A stretch of DNA of 64,000 nucleotides from assembly GCF_014672835.1 (NCBI RefSeq), contig NZ_CP060244.1, positions 571,001 to 635,000 on the forward strand, in the 5' to 3' direction. Shown here piece by piece: positions 1-8,822 of this stretch (position 1 is the stretch's first letter; every line of letters starts with the position of its first letter). The notes under the pieces were generated by a model. That model did no database searches and had not been told where the DNA came from. It saw only the letters and a list, made by a program, of their open reading frames with translations. Source of the DNA: Entomobacter blattae (GTDB lineage Bacteria; Pseudomonadota; Alphaproteobacteria; Acetobacterales; Acetobacteraceae). The translations under genes were made by a program, and so were the position numbers.

Positions 1-1
1 G

Positions 2-403
2 GTTGCCTGTGCATTAGGGTCTGCTGCCATTATTTATATCGGTCTGTTTTTAACGGTTATTCCTAAACTTTCCACCCTATGGCTGAGCCCACGTCTTGCA
101 CAGATGATAGAAGATATAAAACCGTGTCCTCACCCCTTTCTCGCATCGGTTTCCTACTCGGAGCCAAGCCTGGTTTTCCTAACAGAGGGAAAAATCCATT
201 TGCTCAATATTGAAGATGCTGTCAAAGCCCTCCCTGCCCATCAGGATTGCGCCCTTATCCTTGCCGATAAAAAGGACGAAGGACTCCTTATGGAAACCCT
301 GAAGCACCAAAATTTACACGCCACAAAAAGGGCGATCGTTAAAGGCGTCAACTACTCCAATGGCAAAAAGCTAGAAATTGGGTTTTTTCAACCAGCACCG
401 TAA
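2..403 (+). CDS. ArnT-like family 39 glycosyltransferase, C-terminal end (partial)
   Basis: The reading frame is open from the window edge, so the gene starts upstream. The first ~25 residues form a hydrophobic segment (last membrane helix), followed by a soluble C-terminal tail with the phrase YSEPSLVFL, which is typical of the C-terminus of alphaproteobacterial ArnT-like membrane glycosyltransferases. Family members transfer sugars from polyprenyl-phosphate donors onto lipid A or other envelope glycans on the periplasmic side. The internal ATG at 104 is not the start, because the frame runs through it. Substrate cannot be told from this fragment. Confidence 0.7.
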   Translation, partial: VACALGSAAIIYIGLFLTVIPKLSTLWLSPRLAQMIEDIKPCPHPFLASVSYSEPSLVFLTEGKIHLLNIEDAVKALPAHQDCALILADKKDEGLLMETLKHQNLHATKRAIVKGVNYSNGKKLEIGFFQPAP

Positions 404-768
404 TACCAACCTTTAAGCCTATTAAAACCGTGCGGCCCTCAAATAGAGGAAAGACTCAAATTGGCGTGCCATATGAAAGCATATTCGATGGTAAGTAAAA
501 CCGGTTCTGATATATTAAAAAAACCCAATATTAAAGCCCGATATGATTGAAAACCCGAGCTTATCACTTAGAGAATTTCCTAAAATGCAGCATCCCTGCA
601 AAAACTGGTAAAAAAGTTCCCCTCACAAAGACTGCCCCAAAATTCGGGAAATAATGTGAGTAAGGGTTCTGTTCATTCATGGCGCAATGGGTGGTTAACA
701 GCAGAAAATGGAGCAGATAACAAATTTGCAGAAGGAAGACAGAGAATTCCTCACCATTCACAGCCCAC
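404..768. other. Intergenic gap, no supported gene
   Basis: This 365-base stretch lies between two convergent genes. A 65-codon minus-strand frame (564-761) sits just downstream of the transporter gene, but it has no clear ribosome binding site and no recognisable family, so it is not called. Confidence 0.4.
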
Positions 769-1962
769 CTAACGTCCTTTAACCAAAGTCCGAAGCGAGG
801 TCGGTTGAGCAGGGCCTCCTAAAATATGCCCTATAGGGGTTAGGAAATTAATATTATCACATAAAATCTTTAGTACAGCCAACATGGGTAAGGAAAGAAA
901 AGCCCCTGAAATACCCCATAGCCAATCCCAAAACATCAGGGATGCCATAACCATAACGGGATTTAAGGTAAATCTTTTTGCCAGCAACATGGGGGTTAAA
1001 GTTTCGCCTTCAACCAAATGAATGAAAAAATAAATTAAGGGCGGTATAAACGCCATAAGAAGAGTGGGAAAAGCAAAGAGCCCTACAAAAAAGTAAATAA
1101 CAATGCCTACCCCTGGCCCAATAATGGGAATATAATTAAGCAAAAAAGCCAATACCCCCCACAATAATGGGTTTGGCATTCCTAAAACCCAACATTGGAT
1201 CATATTGGCCAATCCCACCAGAATATTCATAATCGTTATGGTGACCAAGTAGATAGAAACATTTCTCTCAATTTCACCTACAATATGAATCAGTCTTTTC
1301 TTTTCTAGCACTGTGGGCATAATCTCCACCACACGCCACAAAAGGCTATCGCCTTCAGCAAGCAGAAAAAAGAGAAGAATCAGCATGGTGAACATTTCAA
1401 ACAGGAGTTCACCTGTTCCGGACAAGACAGAAGACCCTAAGGTTAACAGCTCCGAGCTATTACCTTTGGTAATAATTGAAGGCTGGAGGCGGGGAGTCTC
1501 GGTAAAGATTTTTTGGTCAATGATAAATTGGAGTCGGTTATACCCATCCTGAAGGATATGAACAGGCCCCTTAAGAATGGATAGCTTCGCCTCTAATATG
1601 GGCAGGCTATCGGGAATTTTCGCTATCCACCGTGCCGCAGGAACAGAAATGGCCGTGCCAATGGCACTAACAACAACGAACAACACAATAATAAGAAAAA
1701 TAGCAGCTAAAGGCTTGGGAAGTTTTGCTCTTTTATGAAAAAACCGCATTAGAGGCGCAAAAAGTAAATTTAAAACCAAAGCCAATACAAAGGGCAGTAT
1801 AATGGATGCTGCAAAATGCAAAGTGTAAAAAATGGCCAGCAATGTTAAAATCAAAAGGCAGACCTTGTTAAAGCCAAAAGAGGTTTTTTTTACAGCTTCT
1901 ATAGCCTTTTTCTGTTGCTTAACCTCATAAGGTTGGTTGGCCTGAATTTTTTCATCACTCAT
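769..1962 (-). CDS. AI-2E family transporter (PerM-like permease)
   Basis: This 397-residue protein has a short hydrophilic N-terminus, two helices near residues 38-60 and 65-80, a central periplasmic/soluble part, and a group of C-terminal helices with the glycine/proline-rich phrase LNYIPIIGPGVG, a hallmark of the AI-2E/PerM family. Members are inner-membrane exporters or channels for small molecules; only a few are shown to handle autoinducer-2, so the substrate is open. It is convergent with the upstream glycosyltransferase and divergent from the pqq operon, so its promoter must lie in 1963-2198. Confidence 0.85.
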   Translation of the reverse strand: MSDEKIQANQPYEVKQQKKAIEAVKKTSFGFNKVCLLILTLLAIFYTLHFAASIILPFVLALVLNLLFAPLMRFFHKRAKLPKPLAAIFLIIVLFVVVSAIGTAISVPAARWIAKIPDSLPILEAKLSILKGPVHILQDGYNRLQFIIDQKIFTETPRLQPSIITKGNSSELLTLGSSVLSGTGELLFEMFTMLILLFFLLAEGDSLLWRVVEIMPTVLEKKRLIHIVGEIERNVSIYLVTITIMNILVGLANMIQCWVLGMPNPLLWGVLAFLLNYIPIIGPGVGIVIYFFVGLFAFPTLLMAFIPPLIYFFIHLVEGETLTPMLLAKRFTLNPVMVMASLMFWDWLWGISGAFLSLPMLAVLKILCDNINFLTPIGHILGGPAQPTSLRTLVKGR

Positions 1963-2198
1963 GATCTAATTTCTTTATCCACCGTGCGTAGACTACCCTG
2001 TGGCAGCTTTTGGTTAAGCAAAAAGACTTCCAAAGACTTCTCATTGAGAGAACTTCCCTGATCCTAACCTTATCAATATAAAATGAACACACACTATTAA
2101 GTTTTGCGTTATCCTCTTTCTTGGCTTTTCCTAACCCTTCTTTACCCTTTGTTTCAAAAAACTTCGGCAAGAGAGAAGGTTGCCCAAAAAACAACAGC

Positions 2199-2226
2199 TT
2201 GAATTATTCGTGCTAAACTCTATAAT
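2199..2226 (+). promoter_or_regulatory. Probable sigma-70 promoter of the pqq operon
   Basis: TTGAAT at 2199-2204, a 16-base spacer and a perfect TATAAT at 2221-2226 lie 36 bases upstream of the pqqA start. The short leader carries an AAGGATAAGAGA ribosome binding region. Assigned by pattern only. Confidence 0.55.
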
Positions 2227-2262
2227 ATCGTTAAGAATTTATTTTTATGAAAGGATAAGAGA

Positions 2263-2343
2263 ATGGCTTGGAAAAAACCTTCTGTAAAAGAAATCTCTCT
2301 TGGTGGAGAAATCAACAGCTACGTTTGTGGCCAGAAAAAATAA
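2263..2343 (+). CDS. pqqA: PqqA, precursor peptide of pyrroloquinoline quinone
   Basis: A 26-residue ORF starts with MAWKKPSVKEISLGGEIN and ends in CGQKK. Glu16 and Tyr20, spaced E-x3-Y, are exactly the two residues that are cross-linked and become the PQQ skeleton. A purine-rich ribosome binding site (AAGGATAAGAG) precedes the ATG, and pqqB follows after a hairpin. The gene is too short for most ORF callers. As in other PQQ producers, PqqA is the ribosomally made substrate that PqqD presents to the radical SAM enzyme PqqE. Confidence 0.96.
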   Translation: MAWKKPSVKEISLGGEINSYVCGQKK

Positions 2344-2350
2344 AAAAAGG

Positions 2351-2373
2351 CCGCCTTTATAAGGCGGTTTTTT
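2351..2373 (+). terminator. Hairpin/attenuating terminator between pqqA and pqqB
   Basis: CCGCCTT (2351-2357) and AAGGCGG (2361-2367) form a perfect 7-bp stem with a TAT loop, followed by six T (2368-2373). This is a rho-independent terminator shape placed 8 bases after the pqqA stop and just before pqqB. It would let pqqA mRNA exceed the downstream messages, fitting the need for more substrate peptide than enzyme. Confidence 0.8.
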
Positions 2374-2376
2374 ACT

Positions 2377-3303
2377 ATGATGGAAATCATCGTTTTGGGT
2401 TCTGCTGCCGGTGGTGGATTTCCTCAGTGGAACTGTAATAGCTTGGCAAGCCAAAGGGTACGTAATCATGACCCTTTTGCTAAATATCGTACACAAGCCT
2501 CCATTGCTGTTAGTGCTGATCATGAACATTGGTTTATTATCAATGCATCACCGGATTTACGCTCTCAAATCTTGGCCACTCAAGAGCTTACCCCTAAAGA
2601 AGGCAAGCGCTCAACTCCTATCGCTGGAGTTATCCTCACAGGGGGAGAGGTCGATGTTGTGGCAGGCTTGTTGACCTTACGAGAACGCGAACATTTTAAT
2701 CTTTTAGCGACTTCCGAAGTGCTCCACATTTTGCAGAGTAATCCCATTTTTTCAGCACTGGATCCCAATTTTGTCAATCGCCAAACTTTACGCTTAGAAC
2801 ACCCCCAAGAGCTTAACCTTAAAAATGGGGCCCCTTCCGGCTTAACCATAACAGCTTTTGCCGTACCGGGTAAAGTTCCTCTCTATCTTGAAAAGGAAGA
2901 AGATCCCGCAGCGATTACCGAAAATGGTGATACGATCGGACTAAAAATTACAGATGGGAAAAAGACGGTTTTTTATATTCCTGGCTGCGCTTTTATCCCC
3001 CTTTCCCTTGCCCAGCGCTTATATGGGGCCGATGCCGTTTTTTTCGACGGCACCCTCTGGCGCGATGATGAAATGATTAAAGCCGGATTAAGTGAAAAAA
3101 CCGGCCAACGTATGGGCCATATGTCCATTCACGGCGATCAGGGCACCTTAAAAGCATTTGAACATATCAAGATTAACCAAAAAATTTTTATACATGTTAA
3201 TAACTCTAACCCCATCCTTCTTGAAGACTCGCCTGAATATCGTCTGACACAACAAGCCGGATGGGATGTGGCATTTGATGGAATGAGAATAATTTATGAA
3301 TAA
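2377..3303 (+). CDS. pqqB: PqqB, metallo-beta-lactamase-fold PQQ biosynthesis protein
   Basis: The 308-residue protein begins IIVLGSAAGGGFPQWNCNC-like (here WNCNSLASQR), the standard PqqB N-terminus, and has the metal-site phrase HMSIHGDQG near residues 248-256. PqqB belongs to the metallo-beta-lactamase superfamily and acts as an iron-dependent hydroxylase on the diamino-diacid intermediate. There are two adjacent ATGs (2377, 2380) and no clear Shine-Dalgarno site, so either could start. It overlaps pqqC by 8 bases. Confidence 0.95.
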   Translation: MMEIIVLGSAAGGGFPQWNCNSLASQRVRNHDPFAKYRTQASIAVSADHEHWFIINASPDLRSQILATQELTPKEGKRSTPIAGVILTGGEVDVVAGLLTLREREHFNLLATSEVLHILQSNPIFSALDPNFVNRQTLRLEHPQELNLKNGAPSGLTITAFAVPGKVPLYLEKEEDPAAITENGDTIGLKITDGKKTVFYIPGCAFIPLSLAQRLYGADAVFFDGTLWRDDEMIKAGLSEKTGQRMGHMSIHGDQGTLKAFEHIKINQKIFIHVNNSNPILLEDSPEYRLTQQAGWDVAFDGMRIIYE

Positions 3304-4027
3304 CCCTTTCATGACGCCTGATGAACTCGAGCAGGCCTTACGCAAAATTGGCGCCGAACGTTACCACCGTAATCATCCTTTCCACCATGCGATGACGGAC
3401 GGAAAGCTAACAAAAGGGCAAATTCAGGCCTGGGCACTCAATCGTTACTGCTATCAAGCCGCCATACCCATTAAAGATGCCTACATACTCGCTCGTATGC
3501 CAACTATTGAAGGACGAAAGGAATGGAGAAGGCGTATTGTTGACCATGATGGCGATGAAAAAAGTGCTGGAGGAATTGAACGGTGGTTAAAATTAACCAC
3601 ATCACTGGGGTTGGAGAGGGAGTATGTCATCTCCATGGAAGGAGCCTTGCCTATTACCCGTTTTTCAGTGGAATCCTATATTAACTATGTCAGGGAAAAG
3701 CCACTTCTCCTTGCCATTGCTTCTTCATTAACCGAGTTATTTTCGCCGGACATTATTAGTTCTCGGGTTGAAGGCATGCTGAAACATTATGATTTTATTA
3801 CCCAAGAAAGCCTGGCCTATTTTACTCCTCGCCTAACCCAGGCCCCTAAAGATTCTGCCTTTGCACTTGATTATGTTAAAAAACATGCCATTACTGCCGA
3901 CCAGCAACAGGCTGTTTTATCTGCCCTTCGCTTTAAATGCGATGTTTTGTGGAGCATGCTGGATGCCCTTGATTATTCCTATAGTACGCCAAGCCACCTT
4001 CCTCCCGGTGCTTTTGTCCCGCGGTGA
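3296..4027 (+). CDS. pqqC: PqqC, pyrroloquinoline-quinone synthase
   Basis: This 243-residue protein has the PqqC signatures YHRNHPFH, GKLTKGQIQAWALNRYCYQ and a DHDGDE motif. PqqC is a cofactor-free oxidase of the TenA-like helical fold that performs ring closure and the final eight-electron oxidation to PQQ. The length is usual for the family. The start overlaps the end of pqqB, suggesting translational coupling; pqqD follows after 12 bases. Confidence 0.96.
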   Translation: MNNPFMTPDELEQALRKIGAERYHRNHPFHHAMTDGKLTKGQIQAWALNRYCYQAAIPIKDAYILARMPTIEGRKEWRRRIVDHDGDEKSAGGIERWLKLTTSLGLEREYVISMEGALPITRFSVESYINYVREKPLLLAIASSLTELFSPDIISSRVEGMLKHYDFITQESLAYFTPRLTQAPKDSAFALDYVKKHAITADQQQAVLSALRFKCDVLWSMLDALDYSYSTPSHLPPGAFVPR

Positions 4028-4039
4028 ACAGGTATTTTC

Positions 4040-4321
4040 ATGCATTCTCTCATCAGCCCTGCCTCCATTCCCATATTACCGCGCGGTGTTCGCCTTCAGC
4101 ATGACAGGGCACGAAATCAATGGGTGATTCAAGCTCCAGAACGAGCGTTTGTTCTCGATAGCATAGCACATGCCATTTTCTCAGAAATTGATGGTCAGCG
4201 TTCCATCGCCCAAATCGCCCAACACCTTGCCCAGCAGTACGATGCCTCAGAAGAAGCCATATCCCACGATATTATAGACCTTATGGAAGAAATGCTAAAC
4301 CTACAGGTCATTACCTTATGA
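4040..4321 (+). CDS. pqqD: PqqD, PqqA-binding chaperone
   Basis: The 93-residue protein matches PqqD: PRGVRLQHDRARNQWVIQAPER near residues 15-36, then a winged-helix segment with EISHD...LMEEM. PqqD is a RiPP recognition element that binds the PqqA peptide and docks onto PqqE. It shares the ATGA stop/start overlap with pqqE (4 bases), so the two are probably translated together in a fixed ratio. Confidence 0.94.
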   Translation: MHSLISPASIPILPRGVRLQHDRARNQWVIQAPERAFVLDSIAHAIFSEIDGQRSIAQIAQHLAQQYDASEEAISHDIIDLMEEMLNLQVITL

Positions 4322-5430
4322 CACATCCTTCACCTCCAATGAGCCTTCTGGCAGAACTGACCTATCTTTGCCCATTGCGCTGCCCGTACTGCTCTAACCC
4401 CACACAACTGACCAAACGAAATGAGGAACTTTCTACAGACCAGTGGAAGGATATCCTCACTCAGGCTGCAGATCTTGGGATTCTCCAGGTCCATTTTTCG
4501 GGTGGAGAGCCAACCATAAGGAGCGATTTAGTCGAACTGGTTAAAATTGCAGCCCACCTTAACCTTTACACCAATCTCATTACTTCAGGCCTTTTACTCA
4601 CCCCTGATCTGCTTGAAAAGTTGGCAGAGAACGGGCTTGATCATATCCAGCTTTCCTTCCAAGATACCCTTCCTGAAGCAGCCGATCTTTTAAGTGGCAT
4701 GCGCGCTGTTCAACCCCGCAAACTCCAGGCGGCAGAAGATATTAAAAAGGCTGGCTTTCCGCTGACACTCAACTTTGTTGTGCACCGTGGCAATATTGAA
4801 CGGATTGAAGACATGCTTGCCTTAGGCTATGCCCTAGGAGCCAGGCGCGTAGAAATCGCCCATATTCAATATCATGGTTGGGCCTTGATTAATCGCCCCG
4901 CTCTTCTGCCAAGCTTAGAGCAAGTGCAAAAGGCAGAGGCTCTTATTGCCCATATGCATAAATTCTATAAAAATAGAATGGTCATTGACCACGTCACCCC
5001 TGATTACTACACAGATATTCCCAAACCCTGTATGGGAGGCTGGGGGCAGCGTTTTCTCAATGTGACGCCTCGTGGAAACGTTCTTCCCTGTCATGCGGCA
5101 GAAAGTATTCCCAATATTACTGTGCCTTCCATTAAACATGCTTCCCTTGCTGAAATTTGGAATCACTCTTCCTTGTTTTCTCTCTTTCGAGGGACGGAAT
5201 GGATGAAGGAGCCTTGCCAATCTTGTGATCGAAAAACCATAGATTGGGGAGGATGCCGTTGTCAGGCTTTAGCCCTTACGGGAGATGCCGCCCATACAGA
5301 TCCCGTCTGTCATCTCTCCCCCCATCATGAGCGTATCCTTGCCATTACCCAAAAGGAGGGACAGCAGGCCCACTCACCCTCAGCACAATCCTTTACTTAT
5401 AGAACTGCCAGCTTTAATTCCCAATCCTAA
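4318..5430 (+). CDS. pqqE: PqqE, radical SAM PqqA glutamate-tyrosine cross-linking enzyme
   Basis: This 370-residue protein carries the radical SAM cluster motif C18-x3-C22-x2-C25 and the SPASM-type C-terminal cysteines (for example CMGGWGQRFLNV, PCHA, CQSCDRK, GGCRCQA) for auxiliary Fe-S clusters. PqqE joins the side chains of Glu and Tyr of PqqA, the first step of PQQ synthesis. It is the last gene of the pqqABCDE operon; no pqqF-like protease gene follows here, so precursor release must use a protease encoded elsewhere. Confidence 0.96.
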   Translation: MTHPSPPMSLLAELTYLCPLRCPYCSNPTQLTKRNEELSTDQWKDILTQAADLGILQVHFSGGEPTIRSDLVELVKIAAHLNLYTNLITSGLLLTPDLLEKLAENGLDHIQLSFQDTLPEAADLLSGMRAVQPRKLQAAEDIKKAGFPLTLNFVVHRGNIERIEDMLALGYALGARRVEIAHIQYHGWALINRPALLPSLEQVQKAEALIAHMHKFYKNRMVIDHVTPDYYTDIPKPCMGGWGQRFLNVTPRGNVLPCHAAESIPNITVPSIKHASLAEIWNHSSLFSLFRGTEWMKEPCQSCDRKTIDWGGCRCQALALTGDAAHTDPVCHLSPHHERILAITQKEGQQAHSPSAQSFTYRTASFNSQS

Positions 5431-5479
5431 AAGGTGAGGGGCTCATCTCTACTTTTATCACCCTTAAAAGTCTTGTATT

Positions 5480-5818
5480 TTACTGGAAAAATACCCGTGT
5501 ACTGCCTGTTAAGATGGCAATATATAAATAACGAATAAACGGCATAAGCAAATATTGAATAGCCAAAAGGACAATAAGCGGGCTTAAATCCAACCCCCCA
5601 AAAGGCGGGACCACCCTTCTGACCTGACTTAATACGGGTTCTGTGAGTTTTTGCAAAAACTCATACACCGCCCATAAGGTTCTATTTCGCCAATCAACAA
5701 TTCCAAAACCAAACAAAACACTAAACAGACACGCAATAAGTAATATCCAGACATAGGCTTGGACAACCCACATGATTAAACTAAACACAGCAGTAATCAC
5801 TGCTTTATTCCTCCCCAC
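5480..5818 (-). CDS. YggT family membrane protein
   Basis: A 112-residue protein with two hydrophobic blocks (about residues 15-40 and 78-105) separated by the family phrase LTEPVLSQVRRVVPPFGGLDLSP. YggT proteins are small inner-membrane proteins linked to osmotic tolerance and, in some bacteria, cell division; the biochemical role is not settled. It is convergent with pqqE and divergent from the tRNA-Ala gene. Confidence 0.85.
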   Translation of the reverse strand: MGRNKAVITAVFSLIMWVVQAYVWILLIACLFSVLFGFGIVDWRNRTLWAVYEFLQKLTEPVLSQVRRVVPPFGGLDLSPLIVLLAIQYLLMPFIRYLYIAILTGSTRVFFQ

Positions 5819-5926
5819 TTACAAAAAGCATGACCCGTTATAGCCAGATATAAAAAAACACACTATCCCTTGACAGAAGAAAACGATACGATATTTGTAA
5901 GGACGTATTATTACAAGCCAAAAGTA

Positions 5927-6002
5927 GGGGCCATAGCTCAGTTGGGAGAGCGCCTCGTTCGCAATGAGGAGGTCGGGGGTTCGATTCCCCCTGGTTCCAC
6001 CA
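5927..6002 (+). tRNA. tRNA-Ala (anticodon CGC)
   Basis: A 76-base cloverleaf with acceptor GGGGCCA / TGGTTCC, anticodon stem CCTCG/TGAGG, loop TTCGCAA (anticodon CGC, reads GCG), TTCGATT T-loop and encoded ACCA end. Two acceptor pairs are G-U. The body closely resembles the other tRNA-Ala at 38940-39015. Confidence 0.95.
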
Positions 6003-6451
6003 TCCTTTACGTGCCAGTAAAATCTTCTCTATCCGTTGGATACCTCTCAACATCTGTTAAGATTTCAGCGGGATCTCTCTATAAACATCACCCTTCAGGC
6101 CCTTATAAAAATACAAGAGCTCCTCCTTCACTGCGGATTTAGTCCTCCATTTGAGAGACTCTGTTTAAATATTGCTGATTTCCCTTACCCATCTTTTCCA
6201 TCGCTCTTCTTATCCGAGGTGGCTGCTCAATATATCAAAAAATTGATCAGATCCTTAAGCTTTTTAAAACTCCCCGTTAAAATAGGGCGTTTACTCAAAA
6301 TAGAGCGCTTACTCAACGGCCATAGAATTTAATTTCTTGAAAAATAGGGTTCTTTCCCTATAGACTAAAAAGCACGTCATACGAGAAAATCAGTTATGCA
6401 CACTTTCATTATGGAAAGGCCTTATAGACGATCGGCATAAGGATAGATCCA
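6003..6451. other. Intergenic stretch without a convincing gene
   Basis: A 98-codon plus frame (6036-6332) would need a TTG start with no ribosome binding site and has no recognisable motif. Otherwise only A/T-rich runs are seen, including a repeated GGGCGTTTACTCAAAAT / GAGCGCTTACTCAAC pair near 6285-6315. Confidence 0.35.
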
Positions 6452-6784
6452 ATGGGTAATCAGAAAAAACTAGACGACTCCCCCAAGGGCAAAAACAAAA
6501 AAGAGAACGCCACCAAGGACATTAAGGCAAAAAGAAACCAACTGATTGGAAAAAGACTTCTGGAAACAGCACAAAAAATTGATGGGCCAGCACGGACCCT
6601 ATTAAAAAAAATTATTGGTGAAATGGGAGATAAACATAAAGGCCTCTTCGATGGCTGGGTCTGGGAAAATGAAGAGCTAAAGGAATCCTCTAAACGCAAG
6701 AGAGTTAAACTTCCTGATAAAGTCCACCCTTTATGGAACCCTGATATTGATTTCGTTCGTGAAAAAGACATGAAAAAACCATAG
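6452..6784 (+). CDS. Small lysine-rich hypothetical protein
   Basis: A 110-residue ORF with an AAGGAT sequence upstream of the ATG. The first 35 residues are very rich in Lys, Asn and Asp and probably disordered; the middle (about 35-60) could form an amphipathic helix; the end has HPLWNPDIDF. No family is recognised. A long frame on the opposite strand overlaps it, but that frame has low-complexity serine/phenylalanine composition as expected for a shadow. The charge suggests nucleic acid or ribosome contact, which is inference only. Confidence 0.5.
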   Translation: MGNQKKLDDSPKGKNKKENATKDIKAKRNQLIGKRLLETAQKIDGPARTLLKKIIGEMGDKHKGLFDGWVWENEELKESSKRKRVKLPDKVHPLWNPDIDFVREKDMKKP

Positions 6785-7138
6785 CCTTCGCCTCCTTTTC
6801 CCACTCCTATACTGGCCATAGAAATCAGCCCATAATAGCTTTGGAATAAAACCGAAACGGCCAACAAGAATAACCCATTAAAGAGGGCAGTAGAGGGTCT
6901 ATATTTTTTTAATGCGGGCATACCCACAAGATAGACATGAGGGAAACCACAGAAAACCCAATTACCCCATTCGATTTTAAACCCAACTTATGGGCCTATA
7001 AAACAAAATAGGGATATGTTACAACCATGGAAAAGCTATAGACCACCAGCAACCCAAAAAGTATAGACACAAGCCCATAGCAGCTTATTCTTTCCCAAAA
7101 AGCTGGTAGAGGACAAAAAAGCTGATATGGACGGTTTT
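6785..7138. other. Intergenic gap between convergent genes
   Basis: 354 A/T-rich bases between the hypothetical gene and the 3' end of purH. No ORF, RNA or clear terminator hairpin is seen. Confidence 0.4.
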
Positions 7139-8722
7139 TTAATGCCTGAAATGACGCATACCCGTAAAGACCATAGCCAGATTGGCCTTATTGGCGGCAT
7201 CAATCACTTCCTGGTCACGAATAGAGCCACCAGGTTGGATAATAGCCGTAGCCCCCGCTTCAATGGCAGTCATAACCCCATCTGCAAAAGGGAAAAAAGC
7301 GTCTGATGCCACTACACTTCCTTTGGTTAAAGGGTCTGGTAAATGAAGCTTACTTGAAACTTCTCGGCTTTTATTCAGGGCTATCCTTACAGAATCGACT
7401 CTGCTCATCTGCCCTGCACCAATGCCTACTGTTGCCTTGTCTTTGGCATAAACAATGGCATTAGATTTGACATGTTTGCACACCTTGAAAGCAAAAAGCA
7501 TATCCTGAACTTCCTGAAGGGTCGGTTTTCTTTTAGTAACCGTTTTCAGATCGTCTTCTCCAACAATGCCATTATCCTGGCTTTGAAGCAGAAAACCCCC
7601 ACTGACAGAATGCAACACTCTATCTGTACGGGCGGGATCAGGCATGCCGCCCGTAACCAATACACGCAAGTTTTTCTTTTTTTGCAAAACAGCCTGGGCC
7701 TCTTCAGTAATATCAGGCGCTATCACAACTTCTGTGAAAATTTCTGAAAGAGAAAGAGCCGTTTTTTCATCCAAAGATCGATTGGTTGCCACAATTCCTC
7801 CAAAAGCAGAAACCGGATCACAACGATAAGCTAACTCCCACGCGGAAAGTAAAGAATGAGAAACGGCAACCCCACACGGGTTGGCATGCTTAACCACCAC
7901 AACCGCAGGCTCATCAAACTCCGCAACCGCCTCAAAAGCGGCGTTCGTGTCGTTAATGTTGTTATAAGAAAGCTCCTTTCCCTGTAATTGGCGGGCAGAT
8001 GCGACCCCAAAACTGAAGGCAGATTTCCGATAAAAGGCTGCCTTTTGGTGAGGATTTTCCCCATAACGCAAGAGATGCTCACGCTGAGCATGAATGAAGA
8101 GAGTTTTTGGCAACTCATCATCGTGCTGCCCCTTAGCAAACCATTCCGCAATCGTGGCATCATAAAGGGCTGTAAAAGCATAGGCCTTTCCTGCCCATTG
8201 CCTTCGCTGGGCAAGAGTGGTGCCATAGCTGCTTGTAAAAATCTCTAAAAATTCCTTATATTGAGCCGGCTCCGTTAAAACAACAACATCCTCGTGATTT
8301 TTAGCTGCTGCACGGATAAGTGCGGGGCCTCCAATATCAATGTTCTCGATACACTCTTCTTTCCCAGCCCCTGAGAGAACAGTTTGTTCAAAAGGGTATA
8401 AATTCACACAAACCAAATCTATTGGGGAAATATTATGCTCTTTCATCTGCTGGATATGGTGGGTATTGGCTCGTTGGCCCAATATGCCCCCATGAATTTG
8501 AGGCACCAAGGTTTTTACCCGGCCATCGAGAATTTCAGGAAAACCCGTATGATCTGAGACATCCTTAACAGCAATACCAGCCTCGCGCAAAACCCTGGCA
8601 GACCCCCCTGTGGAAAGAATTTCGCACTGATTTTCTACCAAAGCCTGAGCCAATTCTATCAGGCCCGTTTTATCAGAAACAGAAATAAGGGCGCGCTGGA
8701 TTGGTTTTACCGCCTGACTCAT
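7139..8722 (-). CDS. purH: PurH, bifunctional AICAR formyltransferase / IMP cyclohydrolase
   Basis: A 527-residue protein of the usual PurH length. The N-terminal methylglyoxal-synthase-like domain (about 1-145) starts with [10 protein letters not shown] and closes the purine ring to IMP. The C-terminal domain carries RYGENPHQ (219-226) and the catalytic Lys278-His279 in VKHANPCG for formyl transfer from 10-formyl-THF to AICAR. The last two steps of purine synthesis are thus on one chain. A GAGAG ribosome binding sequence precedes the ATG. Confidence 0.97.
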   Translation of the reverse strand: MSQAVKPIQRALISVSDKTGLIELAQALVENQCEILSTGGSARVLREAGIAVKDVSDHTGFPEILDGRVKTLVPQIHGGILGQRANTHHIQQMKEHNISPIDLVCVNLYPFEQTVLSGAGKEECIENIDIGGPALIRAAAKNHEDVVVLTEPAQYKEFLEIFTSSYGTTLAQRRQWAGKAYAFTALYDATIAEWFAKGQHDDELPKTLFIHAQREHLLRYGENPHQKAAFYRKSAFSFGVASARQLQGKELSYNNINDTNAAFEAVAEFDEPAVVVVKHANPCGVAVSHSLLSAWELAYRCDPVSAFGGIVATNRSLDEKTALSLSEIFTEVVIAPDITEEAQAVLQKKKNLRVLVTGGMPDPARTDRVLHSVSGGFLLQSQDNGIVGEDDLKTVTKRKPTLQEVQDMLFAFKVCKHVKSNAIVYAKDKATVGIGAGQMSRVDSVRIALNKSREVSSKLHLPDPLTKGSVVASDAFFPFADGVMTAIEAGATAIIQPGGSIRDQEVIDAANKANLAMVFTGMRHFRH

Positions 8723-8822
8723 ACGTTACTCTCTCATCAATTTAAAAACAGAAAAAATAAAACCATTCTAGCCTCCATTTTACTTTTTAGTAAAATGACG
8801 GCAGAAACTCTATAAACTCTTT

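Noticed and set aside
564-761. 65-codon minus-strand ORF after the AI-2E transporter gene
   Set aside because: Weak ribosome binding site, no family, and composition like A/T-rich filler; kept only as a gap comment.
1955-2194. 79-codon minus-strand ORF overlapping the transporter start
   Set aside because: Overlaps a certain gene start and the promoter region; no motif.
6036-6332. 98-codon plus ORF after tRNA-Ala
   Set aside because: TTG start, no ribosome binding site and no recognisable product.
6460-6927. 155-codon minus ORF opposite the lysine-rich protein
   Set aside because: It is the antisense shadow of a low-complexity lysine-rich gene; plus-strand ORF has the ribosome binding site.
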